Source: Oscarella lobularis (taxonomy: Eukaryota; Porifera; Homoscleromorpha; Homosclerophorida; Oscarellidae). Taken from it: DNA of 64,000 bases. Both the position numbers and the translations under genes were made by a program. How positions within the stretch are numbered: position 1 is the stretch's first letter; every line of letters starts with the position of its first letter. The notes under the pieces are model-generated. The model saw nothing but the letters and a program-made list of their open reading frames with translations, made no database searches and had not been told where the DNA came from. Location of the stretch: NCBI RefSeq assembly GCF_947507565.1, contig NC_089180.1:2170001-2234000 (forward strand). Direction: 5' to 3'. This document shows positions 21,927 through 33,132 of the stretch, one piece after another.

Positions 21927-24900
21927 ATGGCAGAAAGCGTCGCGTTGTCACCCGAACCTCGAGTATCGCACGAAAGTGCGTTGATCGGGGACGAATTGCA
22001 TCTCTTCGGCGGAATAAAGGATACGATATATTCTGATTATTTTCCTCGCAACGAAATCTGGACTTGTAACGTCCGCGAGAAGAAGAAGAAATGGATTCGC
22101 CGTTTCACCGTAGGAATTACTCCTCCGCCTTGCCGAGGAGCACAATGCGTTGTCGTTGATGGAATCGTGTATTCGTACGGGGGAGCGCTGTTGGAATACG
22201 CATTGACGTGTCTCGAAGACGTGTATGGTTTGGATCCGAAGAATATGAAATGGATGAAAGTGGCCACGCCCGTCGACGGAAAGAAACCATGGAAACGCCA
22301 CTCCTGCTGTTTGTGGGCTATTGGAGGACGAGTTATCATGTTTGGGGGAGCGATCCGAAACCTTCCTCCAAATCGTCTCCAATGTGGAGCACATTTACAT
22401 GCGAAAGTGAATAATGAGATTTATGAATTTGTATTCGAGGAGGGAAGTGAAAAAGGTAAATTAAATTAAATGAAGTCTGGTAATATTTTAATCAATTAGT
22501 AATGATTAGGGTATTGGTTGGATGTTGAATTGAGTGGAAAACGACCGAAACCACGTTGCAGTGCTGCAGTGGAAACGATCGATGGACATCGTGGATTACT
22601 TCATGGAGGGTCATACTTCGACGGACAAGTCAATGATGCATTTGTGATTGATTTGGAGAAAAAGGTAAATCCCTAATATTTTTTGTAATAAATAATTATT
22701 CAAATTTGATAGCAATGGATTTCCGTCAATTTTTCTCAAACACCATGCGCTCGGCATTTACACAGAATCTGTCGCATATCAACGAAAAAAGTTGAAAAAA
22801 ATTGCTTTCTTCTTATTGGTGGGTCCGTCTACGGAAATTCGAAACTGAAAGGAAAAGAATTCCGGCATGTCTACGTTCTTGACTTGGACAAAAGAACATC
22901 TCATGCGGTACAAACTTCGTTCTTATGATTGCGCTTGATCAGTTTTAATTATTAGTAAATGTATTTTTTCAGCTTGATCTAAATCCGGAAATAGCACCTA
23001 TTCAAAGGCACACTCTTCATTGCGTGGAGAATCAAGATGGATCTCTTCAGATTATTGTCATCGGGGGAAAAAAGAAGGATGGCAATTTGAAAGACATTTT
23101 GGACGAATTTTCTCTTGGTAATCCAGTGAGACTAGCATCATAATCTAATTTCTAACAACTTTTTTAAGTCCCGTCGAACGAGTCATTCGTGCAGATTGAG
23201 ACTGAGATACGTGCACTTCCTTCAGCTCAAGATATATCAAAAGCTCCTAAGAAAAAGAGTCGGGAAACTGAAAGAGAAATTGAAGAATTGGGGTGCGAGA
23301 TTCCTGTGTTTCTCTCTAATTAAAGATGAAAAGATGATTATTTCTAGAACGGATGTGTTAGAGGTTCAAGACGAAGGGTAATTAAAATAGATCAATAGTG
23401 GCGACACGTGACACTTTCTTGCAGAACACAGTTGGAAGCAGGATACCTGTCCTCAGAAGAAGAGAATACTCGACTCAGAGAGCAAAGGCAAGAATTTTTG
23501 GAAACAAGAGAATCAAGGAAATGTCTGTTATAGGTCAGGGTTAGAGAGCCGTTGTAGTTCTCTTCAGAGAGAGAATGAAGGTCCAAGGTATGGCAAAAAC
23601 TATTGAATTGTATCTTTTTTAAAGAGCCAAATATAGCAAATTGCAACCGAAAAAGAAAGACGTGGCTTTCGCTTTTGAAACGCAAATGTAAAATTCGACA
23701 TCAGTAGTCTGCCCAAAAAAAGAAGTGTCTGTTATAGGTCAGAGCTACAGACCCGTTGCAATGGTTGTACTTCTCTTCAGAGAGAGAATGAAGCTATGAG
23801 GTATGGCACGAAATAGTAAATTTTTCACGCTGATGTACCTGTTTTCAGAGCTAAATGTCATGATTTGCAGACGGAAAAGACTGACTTAGCTAAGGCCCTT
23901 GAAGCTCAAACGTAAACTTCGACTTTAGTACTTTGCGTTACAAAGAAAATGTGTGCTATAGGTCAGGATCAGAGATGCCTTGTAGTTCTCTTCAGCAAGA
24001 GAATGAAGCTCTAAGGTTTTGCAAGAACTATTAATATTTTTCACGCTAATGTATCTGTTTTCAGAGCTAAATGTTATGATTTGCAGACGGAAAAGACTGA
24101 CATAGCTAAGGCCCTTGAAACTCAAACGTAAACTTCGACTTTAGTACTCTGCGTTACAAGGAAACGTGTGCTATAGGTCAGGATTAGAGATCCATTGTAG
24201 GTCTCTTCAGAAAGAGAATGAAGCTCTAAGGTTTTGCAAGAACTATTAATTTTCTTTTTCACGCGAAGGTATCTTCCTACAGAGCCAAATGTTCTTACAT
24301 GTCTCGCGCTTTTGAAACTCAAACGTAAACTCCGACTTTATTAGTCTACCCTACAAAGGAAATGTGTCTGTTATAGGTCAGAGTTAGAGACCCGTTGTCG
24401 GTCTCTTCAGAGAGAGATTGAAGCTCTAACGTATGGCAGGAAATATTAAAATTTTTGTCACGCGAAGGTTACAAACGAAATATCTGCTATAGGTCAGAAT
24501 CAAAGACCCGTTGTCGTTCTCTTCAGAGAGAGATTGAAGTTCTAACGTATGGCACAAAATTCTAAATTTTGTCACGCAAAGTTATCTTTCTGCAGAGCCA
24601 GATGTCGCGATTTGGAGACTGACGTGGCTCTCAACATTCCTTCAACTCAAGTTTTCCTTACGAATGAAAAACTTGGCTCTGGAGCTTATGCAGGTACGTA
24701 CAAAGGAATATTCTGTGAATAAATACTTCATATAAATTATGAGAATTTCTCTAGACGTAATCATTGGACGTTGGCACAATATGCCAGTTGCCGTAAAAAA
24801 ATTCCACGATTTGATCACTACCCGACGAACGATTCCGATCTTCCAAAGAGAAGTTCTGACCGCGAGTCGACTCCGTCATCCCAGCATCATCAGTGTATGC

Positions 24901-25560
24901 GGTGCTGTGATGGAAGACGGAATTCCATTCCAAATTGTCTGCGAGTTGCTCGAGGGATCCGTGAGCGAGGTCATTGATGCAGCTCACGCATCTCGGTGCT
25001 ATCTCTCTCAGTACGAGCAGCTCTCCATCGTACTAGAAATGACGTCAGCTATTGCTTATCTTCACGGAATTAAGCCTCGTCCGTACGTTCACGCAGACAT
25101 TCGTCCGACCAATGTCTTGGTGACGACAGATATGAAGGTGAAAGTCGCTGATTTGGGAGCCGCCCATTTGGTGGAGAGCTCCTTATCAGCCGGGCCCCTC
25201 AGTCGTCAATATCTTGCTCCCGAACGAATGCTCCCGATGGCAGGACGCAGTTCGTTGCCTAGCGACGTCTATAGTCTAGGGATCTCTCTAATTGAAATAT
25301 TCACCGGGGAGGGGCCTGTCCCAGAGGAGAGAAATCGTCAGCTTCTGATGATAAATCGGTCTCGCTTGCGAAGGATCTGTTCATTGATGATTTCTGATGA
25401 AGAGAGAATCGGAGATCGGCCTTCGAGTGCAGAATGCTTGGATGTCTTAGAGAAGGAAAAGAAGAAAATCGTTGGAAACGGCCCAGCGACGAAAAGAACG
25501 GTGAAAGGCGGTTTTGAAGGAGAAGGAGCGGCTCGTCGTCACAAAGTCAATCTCTCATAG
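21927..25560 (+). CDS. kelch repeat - coiled coil - TKL protein kinase
   Basis: By my splicing: 21927-22455, 22510-22664, 22713-22907, 22973-23117, 23169-23292, 23348-23377, 23425-23487, 23534-23587, 23625-23687, 23738-23800, 23849-23911, 23962-24015, 24065-24127, 24177-24230, 24283-24324, 24377-24430, 24493-24546, 24596-24693, 24755-25560. That sums to 2709 nt (902 residues) with every phase matching. Residues 1 to about 345 are kelch blades (ELHLFGGIKD, IVYSYGG, GRVIMFGG, CFLLIGGSVYG, IIVIGGKKKDG), a likely protein-binding propeller. About 345-413 is a Lys/Glu-rich linker, and about 414-602 a coiled coil made by repeated micro-exons. The kinase follows: LGSGAYA (Gly loop), MPVAVKKF (Lys about 649), VHADIRPTN (catalytic-loop Asp kept, HRD Arg is Ala, K is R), VADLGAAHL, SDVYSLGISLIEIF. 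It has no signal peptide or membrane segment, so it is presumably cytosolic. One intron (23488-23533) begins GC. The tail is basic. The alternative exon boundary at 23292 avoids an in-frame TAA. Confidence 0.82.
23534..24693 (+). repeat. tandem micro-exon array encoding coiled coil
   Basis: A unit of about 215 bp holds two phase-2 exons. One is 54 bp (63 bp in copy 2; for example SGLEIHCRSLQKENEALR). The other is 63 bp (for example AKCYDLQTEKTDIAKALET). Six copies of the first exon (23534, 23738, 23962, 24177, 24377, 24493) and five of the second (23625, 23849, 24065, 24283 shortened to 42 bp, 24596 fused to the kinase start) are visible. Introns between them are 35-60 bp and end in CTATAG or TTCAG. 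Each exon is a multiple of three, so skipping or duplicating one keeps the frame. Confidence 0.85.
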
Positions 25561-25734
25561 ACGTCTTACTCTACTTCATGTTTTCTTGTATTCGTGTACT
25601 ATTGTAGACTGTGTCTGACTGTCTTTATATTCAAACACGATAAATAAAACTGGCTGCTATTTACACTAATATCGAAAGGACGATAGAAATGACAGGACGT
25701 TCTCCAGCTGAACTCGTCTCGTCTCAAACTAAAT

Positions 25735-26010
25735 TCCAAGCTATTCTGTTCGCCCTGATCTCTCAGCAGCTTCAAAACCTGCACGTAAAAATTCCAAATG
25801 TGTGGACGTTTTATAGATATCCAGTATGAACTCAGTGCAGCAGCCTATATAAGGAAAGACCGACTTATCGACAGTACACGACACTCAAGGTAGTCTAATA
25901 AGAAATAAATCGCTGATTTTATATGGAAATAGCAGAGATCCGACGGAGCAATGGATATTGCCTATGATGAGCCTATGATGATCTCTTGTTCACGGAAAAC
26001 AAACTAGTAT
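25735..26010. repeat. duplicated 3' flank, copy 2
   Basis: Matches 20506-20960 (shared GCTTCAAAACCT, GAACTCAG(G)TGCAGCAGCC, GAAATAAATC and the TTTTATATGGAAATAGCAGA block). It starts about 175 bp after the kinase stop codon. Confidence 0.75.
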
Positions 26011-27943
26011 ATATTCTTTGAACAGAAAATTTCAATGTCAAGCGAAGTGGGCGTAAAACTTGTATTGATGTGAGTTGCGCGTGCGCAAATATTCCGTCGA
26101 CTTCTTCGCGTTTAGCATGCAAGCAAGCGTCTGGGAGAGAGAACGAGCCTCTGCCGAGCGGCAAGGCTCTCTACGCGGAAGTGAAGCCAACAGGTGAGCG
26201 TGTTCGATCGCCTCCCGGCTCCCCCACACGCGCTCGTACAAAAGGTTTTCGCGTTTTTTCGCCAGTTGCGCGACTCGCAATCCCTTGTGAAAACAAAAGA
26301 CGGCTTCAAGCAGGCATTAGAGTCTCCTCACTCTCCTGCATGCAATGCTTTCTTCAGTCACGTGACTGGTGGTGCCCCTTCGTTATTCAGGCGCTTGCAT
26401 CCAATCGCTGGCGAGCAATCACGAGCCGTACGCTCTCGCGTGTCCTCGCGTGCCGTTCACGTTTGCATTTACTAGGTTCGCACCGCTGCATGGGCCCCTT
26501 TGCCACCCTCGATCGTTTCCGTCCTATTTATTCCTAGATCCTATGCGTTCTCTAGATGGCCGGCTTCGCTTGTTCTCGCAGCGACGATGAAACACGCTTC
26601 GACGCCGCGTGCTGCATGCGTACGCGCCTAACTCATTCTCTTCCACGCAAATTTACCTAACTTCTAGACGGCACGGCATTCTCTCCTTAAGAACGGCGGA
26701 TATTTTGCTCTTCGACGCGGTCTGCCTAGGGGTGTAGAGCAGACGAAGATAACTGGAGTTTTCGAGGTCTTCTTTTGGGGGCCCCCGTGGAGTAGGCATG
26801 CACTTGGGGGCGGGACTCTCTGTCACACACAGGTAGCGGATTGCCTGGCGTGCCACTGCCCGCGCTCTTGAGCGTAGACCGATTTCGGAACGAATCTAAA
26901 CACTAGGCTGGTTTCCAACTGTGTAATCGAGGGTGGGTTGGGGTTCAGGAGTGCGGGCTGGTGTCATGGCAGTGCATGAGGCTTCATTTTTTGTGTGTGT
27001 GACAGGGAGTGTAGCGGGGACGACACTCATTCGTTACGTAGAGATGATTCGTACTCGGTTTTGCATCACGACCGACCATGTTAGTGTGCACGGGTCCTTT
27101 CCCTCTGCGTTAGGGTTTAGGGCGGCTGTCAGTAGGTAGGGCGGTTAGAGGTTTAGTAGGTTTGTAGCTCCTTTTCCACCGAACGTGCTTAGCTGGCAGC
27201 CGCCACCCCCGGTTAGACCATTTCAATGGATTATTCAGGTAATTTAGGTTTGAATAGATGCATATTTTAGGTCAATGGATTTTGAGGTAATCTAGGTTGG
27301 TTTGTATGTAGTCATTATTCTAGGGCAATGGATGTTGAGGTATTTAGGTTTATTGGAGTACCATTTTTGATTAAAATGGTTTTTAGATCATTAGGTAATT
27401 TAGTTTTTATAGGAATATTTATTGGTCGATTGACTGCTGTGATCCAGAAGTCTGCGCCATCGATCCTTACTTGAAAACTAAATGAACGTTCTTTAACGTT
27501 TGATTGTTCGGGAACGTCCCTTGGTACTGCAAAGAGCGGGAAGGTGGCGTTCTGCAGGAGCATGTTAGGTTACTTTCCCAGGTTTTCTTCACTTCCATGG
27601 TATTCTGTCGTCCTTTTTTGTGCATTTCATATTCGTGAGAAAGGGTAGATACACGGTACAGAATGGGCTACAAAACTCTGATAAACCTGATTTGCCAGTA
27701 CTTCCAGGAGGAGACGATCATGCTTCACTTCAAACGTTAACGATAGACAAAACGCTACAAAAACGGTAAAAAAAACAGCGAAAGAGTGGTTTCTTGCCAA
27801 CAGCACTGTGAGAAGACTGCTTGTACGATCCTTAATTGAAATCTGAATAAACGTCACAATTAAAGTAACTACGTAACTACTTGACCTCAAACTGTAGTCT
27901 CTATCATATCAGCGTTGCAGGTAGTACAGTAATTGTAAAGCAA
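26011..27943. other. no gene recognised
   Basis: Several open frames (26070-26537, 26933-27139 and others) show no motif. At 27220-27420 a loosely repeated T-rich phrase (CAATGGATTTTGAGGT, CAATGGATGTTGAGGT, ATTTAGGTTT) recurs about every 60-70 bp. Confidence 0.4.
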
Positions 27944-28800
27944 TTAATCGCAAGGGCTGCAAAGGTTTGCAGCTTCCCTGATTTCATTAATTTCTGCGCA
28001 GTTAATAATCTCACCTATTAAATTGGGAGAGCTAATTTCCTTCAACTTGTTTATGATGTCGTCAAAAGAAGGCCGACAAAATGGTCTTGCGTTCCAGCAT
28101 GACTGCGTCAATTCTCTCATGTCTTTGTTGCAATCGGTGGGAAACTCAGGACGAAGTTCTTCTTCAACGACTCGGTTTAGAATATCTCTCGCCGTGACGC
28201 CCGGCTGGAAATGTTTGTCATAAGGATGCTTCGCTGTTTGGATTTCCCACAAGGTAATTCCGTAGCTGTACACGTCTACAGACGAGTCGTAGTGAAGTCC
28301 GCAAATAATTTCTGGTGCTTGAAATAGAGCCGTTCCAACAGCCCTTGTCCCTCTCACAATCTCGTGACCCTCTGTGATCTTTGGAACGAGTTTTGTGCAC
28401 CCCAAATCAGCCACTTTGACTACTCCACGATCATTGATGAGCAAGTTGTCGCACTTGAGATCTCTGTGCATTCGTCCGATGGCGTGCAGATGGCGCATGC
28501 CCATGGCAGAATCCGTAGCCCATTTGACTTGAAGCTTTTGTTCCGGTGGCGTGTGGGCGTAGTTATTGTCCAACTCGTGTCGAACCGATCCTCGTTCCAT
28601 ATATTCGAGCACAATGAATGGTTTGTCTTCGGCGTTTTTACCCGTTCCGATAAAGCGGACTATATTTGCATGAAAGACTGATCTCAAGAGTTCGCTTTCG
28701 TCATTGAAATCTTTCAATTGTTCCTCAGTGCAATCGTCGGCTTCGATTTTGAGCACTTTAATAGCGACGATCTGATTGCGATACTCAATATGTTTTCTGT
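27944..28800 (-). pseudogene. TKL kinase domain lacking its Gly-rich loop
   Basis: An uninterrupted minus-strand frame (stop at 27944) covers most of a kinase: IVAIKVLKIEADD (catalytic Lys), IVRFIGTGKNAEDKPFIVLE, MHRDLKCDNLLI (catalytic loop intact), VADLGCTKLVP, GTRAVGTALFQAPEI, VDVYSYGITLWE and ARPFCRPSFDDII. It ends with a short tail (EIREAANLCSPCD). It is clearly paralogous to the kinase at 19.4-20.2 kb. Upstream of EYRNQ, where GxGxFG should be, the sequence turns into a short tandem repeat with a possible acceptor (TTCAACAG). The N-lobe loop is missing or on an undetected exon. It could be a live gene with a lost 5' exon or a truncated duplicate. Confidence 0.75.
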
Positions 28801-28868
28801 TGAAGGTCCTGAATGTGTTTTCTTTTGAAGGTACTCAATATATTTTTTGTTGATGGTACTCAATGTGT
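28775..28868. repeat. three ~32-bp tandem units
   Basis: Units of the form TACTCAATATGTTTTCTGTTG followed by AAGGT, repeated three times with changes. The array begins inside the kinase N-lobe codons, so repeat expansion may have destroyed the Gly loop. Confidence 0.75.
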
Positions 28869-28869
28869 A

Positions 28870-30240
28870 AATGCGTAAAGGGGGCTTTCTAGAGCTATTT
28901 TTAGTTCCGTAACAGGGAATGACGTAATGTAAAGGATGTAAACATTCCTTCTTTTTTTGCACGGAATGCCACCTTTTCACTAGTTTCTTTGATTCTATAA
29001 AGGTCAAAGACGTTATTTGAAAGTCATTTCGTTTCAGTTCAATGTTCAGAATGCAAATCAAGGCAATTTCCAACAAAAAAACTCCGAAAAGAAGTTTTTT
29101 CGAGTCTGACGTCAAATTTTGACCAAAATTTAAAATTTTATATTTATAAAATAGGGAAAAATAAGGTAAGTAACACTGTGCAATCGGAATATTTATTAAA
29201 AATAGTCTAACCCACGCGCTTAAAAAAACAACAGCTAGCTGTTCTTTGGCAACATAGAGGGCTAGAGAAAGGAAATTAGAAATAAATCCAAAGCTAAAAA
29301 TAAACCTATACCTTATGCCACTCTCTGCTGCTCAATCCCCTCCCTATATAATACAAGAAAACCAAGGCCCCCAGAACATATAAAATTACGATGCACTTAA
29401 GAAATCCCCTGAATAAGGCTCACAGATGACATAACACTAAAACAATAAAAAATTTTTTAATCCTCCTAAAAACGTGCCTAAAAGAAAAACGATGAATGTG
29501 AGACTAAAAAAGAATGAAACTATACTCAGGATCATTTTCTGAGCCCAACTGCATAGTACATGACACTCGAAAGTGCTAGAAACGCGAGAATAACGCCGCG
29601 ATCCCGTTTCGGGCCCCCAATCTCCGCTGCGCCACATGAACAGTCCTCCAAACGCGCTCTGAATCTTGCTGCGGAAGAAACCGCGTAAGGAACAAAGGAG
29701 AAGAGTAATACAACCCCTCGATCGCGTACGTGGCCCCAAAACTGAAGCGCGAAGAACGTAAAGACACGCGAACATGCACGAAACTTGCCCTTCGCGATAG
29801 CCGATCCCTTCCTCGTTCGTCCGCTTCGCTCCATTTTAAGCCGTCCCGTGGCGATGACTGAAAACACGATTACGATTTAACTGTTATTCTGTCCAAGAGA
29901 AATAAACATATTTAATTAATCAAAAGATATACATTATTTATTTTATTTATGGTAGATAGGGAATTATGTACGGCACCCGGTAGATCGACCATTACGTGTC
30001 GAGGGTTGTTCCGTCGAAAAATAAATTAATATCACTATCACTATCACTATCACGCTTCCCGTATACACGCAGTCCCGGACAACCACCGCGCGATTTTCAA
30101 AAAACTTATGCAAAATTCACAAAGAGCATCTTGTACACTGCTAACTACTGATAACACAACCTCCTCAACTTAAAAGCACAACTAAAAAAGCTCCTGGAAA
30201 CCAAAACACCGTAATACCAAAAAGTACCTGCAAGCAAGTA
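28870..30240. other. no gene recognised
   Basis: Minus-strand frames at 28714-29115 and 29437-29867 are open but carry no family motif. A small repeat ATCACTATCACTATCACTATC lies at 30030-30052. Confidence 0.4.
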
Positions 30241-30246
30241 CCAACA

Positions 30247-30690
30247 ACCGCGCTTGTACGGTGCGCGTTCTTTTTGAAGAGGCTGCGCGTGATTACGGCA
30301 CTCCTTCTCGTGTTCGATCCGATCACGGCCTAGAAAACATTGACGTTGCTCGTTATATGCTGGCTGTTCGCGGGACGGGAAGAGGAAGTATGCTGACAGG
30401 ATCCACAATCAGAGAATAGAGAGGCTATGGAGGGACGTGAATGTTACCGTTGTAAACATGTTTAAAGATATCTTTATAAAGATAACTTTCTGATGATGGA
30501 GACCAAAGGAATGCTCGACAGATACAGCGAGTTGGACTTGTTTTGCTGACACTACGTCTTCCTGCCTCGTATTAATCGTGCACTTACTACGTTTGCAAAT
30601 TAATGGAATAATCACCCCATAAGAACAGAAAGACATCGTACTCCGAGAATGCTGTTTCTTACAGGCCTGCACAGATAAGCCGGTTAGAGG
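30247..30690 (+). pseudogene. rve-type integrase core, decayed
   Basis: The frame reads NRACTVRVLFEEAARDYG, TPSRVRSDHGLENIDVARYM (second catalytic Asp) and RGSMLTGS. It shifts to HNQRIERLWRDV (catalytic Glu), then GMLDRYSELDLF, a stop, HYVFLPRINRALTTFAN, a stop and WNNHPIRTERHRTPRMLFL. This matches a family of integrase-core proteins common in marine invertebrates and fish whose host element I cannot name with certainty. One frameshift and two stops make it a pseudogene. The first catalytic Asp lies upstream and is not seen. Confidence 0.72.
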
Positions 30691-31571
30691 TGCGATAATG
30701 TCATTACGTATTGACCACTGGCATGCAGGCAAGCAGTGAAGCAATTACTTTTAATTACGGAGGTGACATCGGCAGTATGTTATCCGCCACATGACCGACC
30801 GCTGCCCCCAAAAGGGGGCTGATCACGTGAACTCAAGTACTTCTCCTCCCCGGGTTTATCCGGGAGCAGAGCCTGGCGCACGCGAGGCTAGTAAGTACAG
30901 TTGCTCAAACTCTAATGATCTTACAGGTGACGTTTAGAAGAAAACTCCGACTCGTTTTGTTACCGACACCGCTATACGCCTCGCACGTGTAGTTTAGGAA
31001 ATCGCCACTCCTTTGAATTTTTCTAACGGTCAAGTTCGATTGAACGGTAGCCCTTTGCGGAGCACGAAAGCACGCGACTCTTCTCGCATTTGACTTGAAT
31101 CAGCTGAACCGATTTAGAAGGTTTGATCATGACTTTCGGATCTAAAACAGCAAAATTTTTCGGTTCACACAACAATTTTAATTAATCAATTGTATGTACA
31201 GTACCTTTAAAAATAGTATTTATCCTCAATGATAGCCTGTATAACAATCCGGGGTTTCTATCTACTGTGACGTCACCTTTTTTCTTCAAAATACGGAAGA
31301 GCATGACATCACAATGAATGTGACGTCATAAAGGCACCTTTGTGCGTGATTTGTCTAAGTGCGATTGTGACGTCAGTGTATACCGACAGACAAACAATTT
31401 GGTTTTTGGGCGATCACGTGTGAGGGAAAAGAGTTTTTCGTTTTTCATTCTTTGGAGAGCCTCAACAACACAGATAACACAGATAACACGCGCGCGCGCG
31501 CGCGATACGAGTACGGTATATGTAGGACAAATAAAACGTGCTTCAGACTGCTTTCGCTCAGTTGTCACTCT
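30691..31571. other. no gene recognised; short simple repeats
   Basis: It contains a (CG)8 run at 31489-31504 preceded by two ACAGATAAC units, and several TGACGTCA-type palindromes (about 31268, 31321, 31367). These look like CRE sites, but their function here is unknown. Confidence 0.45.
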
Positions 31572-32945
31572 CTAGAGAGAAAACATCGCGTTGTAATGTA
31601 ATATTGAAGTGAAAGAGGTCTCACCAGTGCATAAACATTTGTGGAGGGTTTTGCAGAAATTGATGTCATCAATTATCAGTGCACTATATGAAGCTGCACC
31701 CACAAACTGAACAGCAAATTCCGAGCACTTTTCTTGGGTGACGTATTTATGTAAATTCAAGCATCTAAAGCCAGATTGCGTCTCCGTCGCAATCTCAAAA
31801 TTAGACAGTTGGTACTCCTCGTTTTCCTTCAGCTTGACCCACTCAGTTCTACTAGTGCAAACTACGCCAATGACGATCTGATGCAGTCCCTCTGCGGAAA
31901 ATTGGAAGGTAAAAGAAAGTATAGAATTGGCAGTATGATAGACAACGGACAGAGTGTTAAATATACCCATGGCTAAGTTATTAGCACTATCAGCCGGATC
32001 CAAGTACAGCGACGCAGCTAAATTAGAAAAAAGATAATTAATTAATTAATTAATTTCTTACGTACTGATTTACCTGTGAACCGACGATGTCTCTTCTTTT
32101 TTCGCTCTGTTTCTGCCTCTGAGGATACGGTACAGCCTGACATTTGCAGATTGGGTATTCTAATGTTGCGAAAGTCGCAGGCCGCCACTGTCGTCTCCTT
32201 CATGAGAGAGACCGCTTCTCCGCTGTTCAGAAAAACTTCTCTTCGTCGTCGAAGGAAATAGACGAAGTCGCGCTTTCGTCGTGCCACTGATTCGTCGCTC
32301 TCTTTCAACTTCCACTCCGCTAAACCGCACGCGTCGTTTTTGTACTCACAATCGCCGTTCTCAAAGTTGCAACTAGCAGCGGTGTTTTTAGCTGAGAAAA
32401 AGAGCAAAATTCCAGACGAACTACAATTTATTCTCTCTTACGTCTTTTTTCCTTGGAAAGACATATTGTGGAACCTCCAAATTGAAATTCGCTAAGATGG
32501 ATTTCACCCAAGTCCATTTTCGTTTCGATGAGAACGTAAAACGAAGTGCACGCATCGGCTTCGGTCTCGTTGTCGTAAATTTTATGGCACCATCGTCGTG
32601 GCTGGCCTTTGTGCAGAGTCGTATCGAGTTTGATAGATCCCTTCTTGACTTTGTGCCCTTTCACTTTTCTCCCCGGCCGTTGTCTTAGACACATGACTTT
32701 ATACCTCATGGTAAATTTTTCTGGCACTTCAACAATTGTGTAGTTGAACACCATAAATCTGGACGCTAAAGACCAAATGAGAGTAGGCGACTCGATTGTC
32801 TGTCTCTCGTTTGGAGAAAGAATAAATTCTGGATTGACTCCAAATCGGCTGTTTATGAGTTTGGGTGGCTTGGGTGGCTTAGAGGACTTAGGAGGATGTT
32901 TTGAAGTGGTAGTGTAGGTATCCTCAATAGGCGAAGGCGACTGTC
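31572..32945 (-). CDS. MAM-domain extracellular protein, 5' partial
   Basis: Three minus-strand exons join in phase: 32945-32442, 32391-32074 and 32017-31572 (stop). The first has a Pro/Lys-rich linker (HPPKSSKPPKPPK), then FMVFNYTIVEVPEKFTMRYK and a Cys-containing module ending GEIHLSEFQFGGSTIC, which is MAM-like. The second starts a recognisable MAM domain: SCNFENGDCEYKNDACGLAE, with basic inserts (VARRKRDFVYFLRRRREV; ERKKKRHRR). The third completes it: SLYLDPADSANNLAMG and YSALIIDDINFC, the typical MAM ending. MAM domains mediate adhesion in secreted or membrane proteins. No signal peptide or membrane segment is visible in these exons; the 5' exons must lie beyond 32950. The 32017-32074 intron contains (TTAA)n. 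Confidence 0.7.
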
Positions 32946-32973
32946 CTGCACCTAATGAAGAAAGTTAGGCAAC

Positions 32974-33132
32974 GCATGCAATCAGCCGAAGTTAGCCGTG
33001 CATTTTTCAAGGAAAGTGTGAGGTCTGACAGGGCAAGCATGCAGAAATCACGCATGCAATCAGCCGAAGTTAGCCGTGCATTTTTCAAAGAAAGTGTGAG
33101 GTCTGACATGCAGGGCAAGCATGCAGAAATCT
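32974..33132. repeat. two ~78-bp tandem copies
   Basis: CGCATGCAATCAGCCGAAGT starts two consecutive copies (32974 and 33051) differing by a few bases and a 4-bp insertion. Confidence 0.9.

Noticed and set aside
29437-29867. Minus-strand hydrophobic frames near 29.5 kb
   Set aside because: Three overlapping frames of similar length with no motif suggest chance openness.
31320-31380. Cluster of TGACGTCA-like sites as a regulatory element
   Set aside because: Only a few scattered palindromes, no identified gene start nearby; mentioned but not called.
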